Part shown: positions 32,118-32,416 of the stretch, piece by piece
Numbering within the stretch: the first letter of the stretch is position 1
How the letters are laid out: each line of letters opens with the position of its first letter
NCBI GenBank assembly: GCA_049999805.1
Contig: JBNGIO010006356.1
Coordinates: 410,198 to 442,613 of the forward strand
Reading direction: 5' to 3'
Length of the DNA: 32,416 nt
DNA from: Folioceros fuciformis
Lineage: Eukaryota; Anthocerotophyta; Anthocerotopsida; Anthocerotales
The notes under the pieces: generated by a model
Database searches by the model: none
What the model saw: only the letters and a program-made list of their open reading frames with translations
Told to the model about the DNA's origin: nothing
Position numbers and translations under genes: made by a program

Positions 32118-32416
32118 AGAATTTGCTACCCTCGGCATCCAAGCGATCCTAATGTAATTTAAATTTAAATTTAAATTCAATTCTAAAAACAGTAATTTAG
32201 TGCCTAATTCTTGAAGTAATTTAAGAATCTCACTCTATGTATTTTTAAATTAATTTTTCTTACTTAATTAAAGTAGGATCAAAACACTATATAGATAATA
32301 GTGTGTACATAATAGAAGACAATAAAGAGAAGCCTATCTAAAACGCATTTCGGATTCTCCTCATTAACTTATATCTTGTGATTAAACATGGGTTTTACTC
32401 CAATGAAGAGACCATA
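32118..32416. other. AT-rich tail of the window
   Basis: It contains a short (tttaaa)n tract near 32157-32180 and AT-rich sequence. No gene or further RT motif is visible. Confidence 0.6.

Noticed and set aside
1-32416. tRNA or rRNA genes
   Set aside because: Scanning by eye for the TPsiC-arm pattern (ggttcgaatcc type) and for rRNA-like conserved blocks gave no candidate that folds convincingly. A covariance-model search would be decisive.

Overview
The window is nuclear DNA of a streptophyte (green-plant lineage). All recognisable genes are split by short GT-AG introns (roughly 70-470 bp). The set is plant-typical: a ferric-chelate reductase with the extra plant membrane pair, a PHOX-type TPR+PB1 protein, a CID-type ataxin-2, and a probably plastid-targeted protein with two GST-like thioredoxin folds. 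Divergence from familiar angiosperm versions (e.g. the UBC13 C-terminus), abundant minisatellites and the reverse-transcriptase type suggest a seedless plant or streptophyte alga. I cannot name the species.

Layout. 1-1789: AT-rich, no gene. 1790-3268 (-): complete UBC13-type ubiquitin-conjugating enzyme, 8 exons, 157 aa. 3269-5073: AT-rich spacer with a small minisatellite and the 3' end of the next gene. 5074-10975 (-): complete ataxin-2/CID protein, 15 exons, 1052 aa. 10976-13044: its upstream region. 13045-16411 (-): complete PHOX-like TPR/PB1 protein, 11 exons, 830 aa. 16412-17432: presumed divergent promoter region with a 100-N gap. 17433-19485 (+): two-domain GST-N/thioredoxin-fold protein, 9 exons, 356 aa. 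20236-23294 (+): ferric reductase (FRO), 7 exons, 778 aa. 23690-23978 (+): truncated relic of a second FRO copy. 24521-27190: nested minisatellite region, including a 1.3 kb array of a 30-bp unit. 27200-29900: no confident gene. 29924-30444 (+): intronless, frameshifted copy of the exosome subunit CSL4, probably a retrocopy. 31430-32117 (+): decayed non-LTR-type reverse-transcriptase fragment. The rest is AT-rich.

The exon models were built by hand from splice sites, phase continuity and remembered family sequence. Every junction of the five intact genes keeps the reading frame, and each model gives one uninterrupted protein. The five genes serve unrelated functions (K63 ubiquitin chains; mRNA/poly(A)-binding-protein biology; TPR/PB1 scaffolding; plastid thiol/glutathione-type fold; metal reduction), so this is an ordinary gene neighbourhood and not a functional cluster. 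The unusual content lies in the repeats, the FRO relic, the CSL4 copy and two stop-free introns whose length is a multiple of three. I did not find a convincing previously undescribed system.
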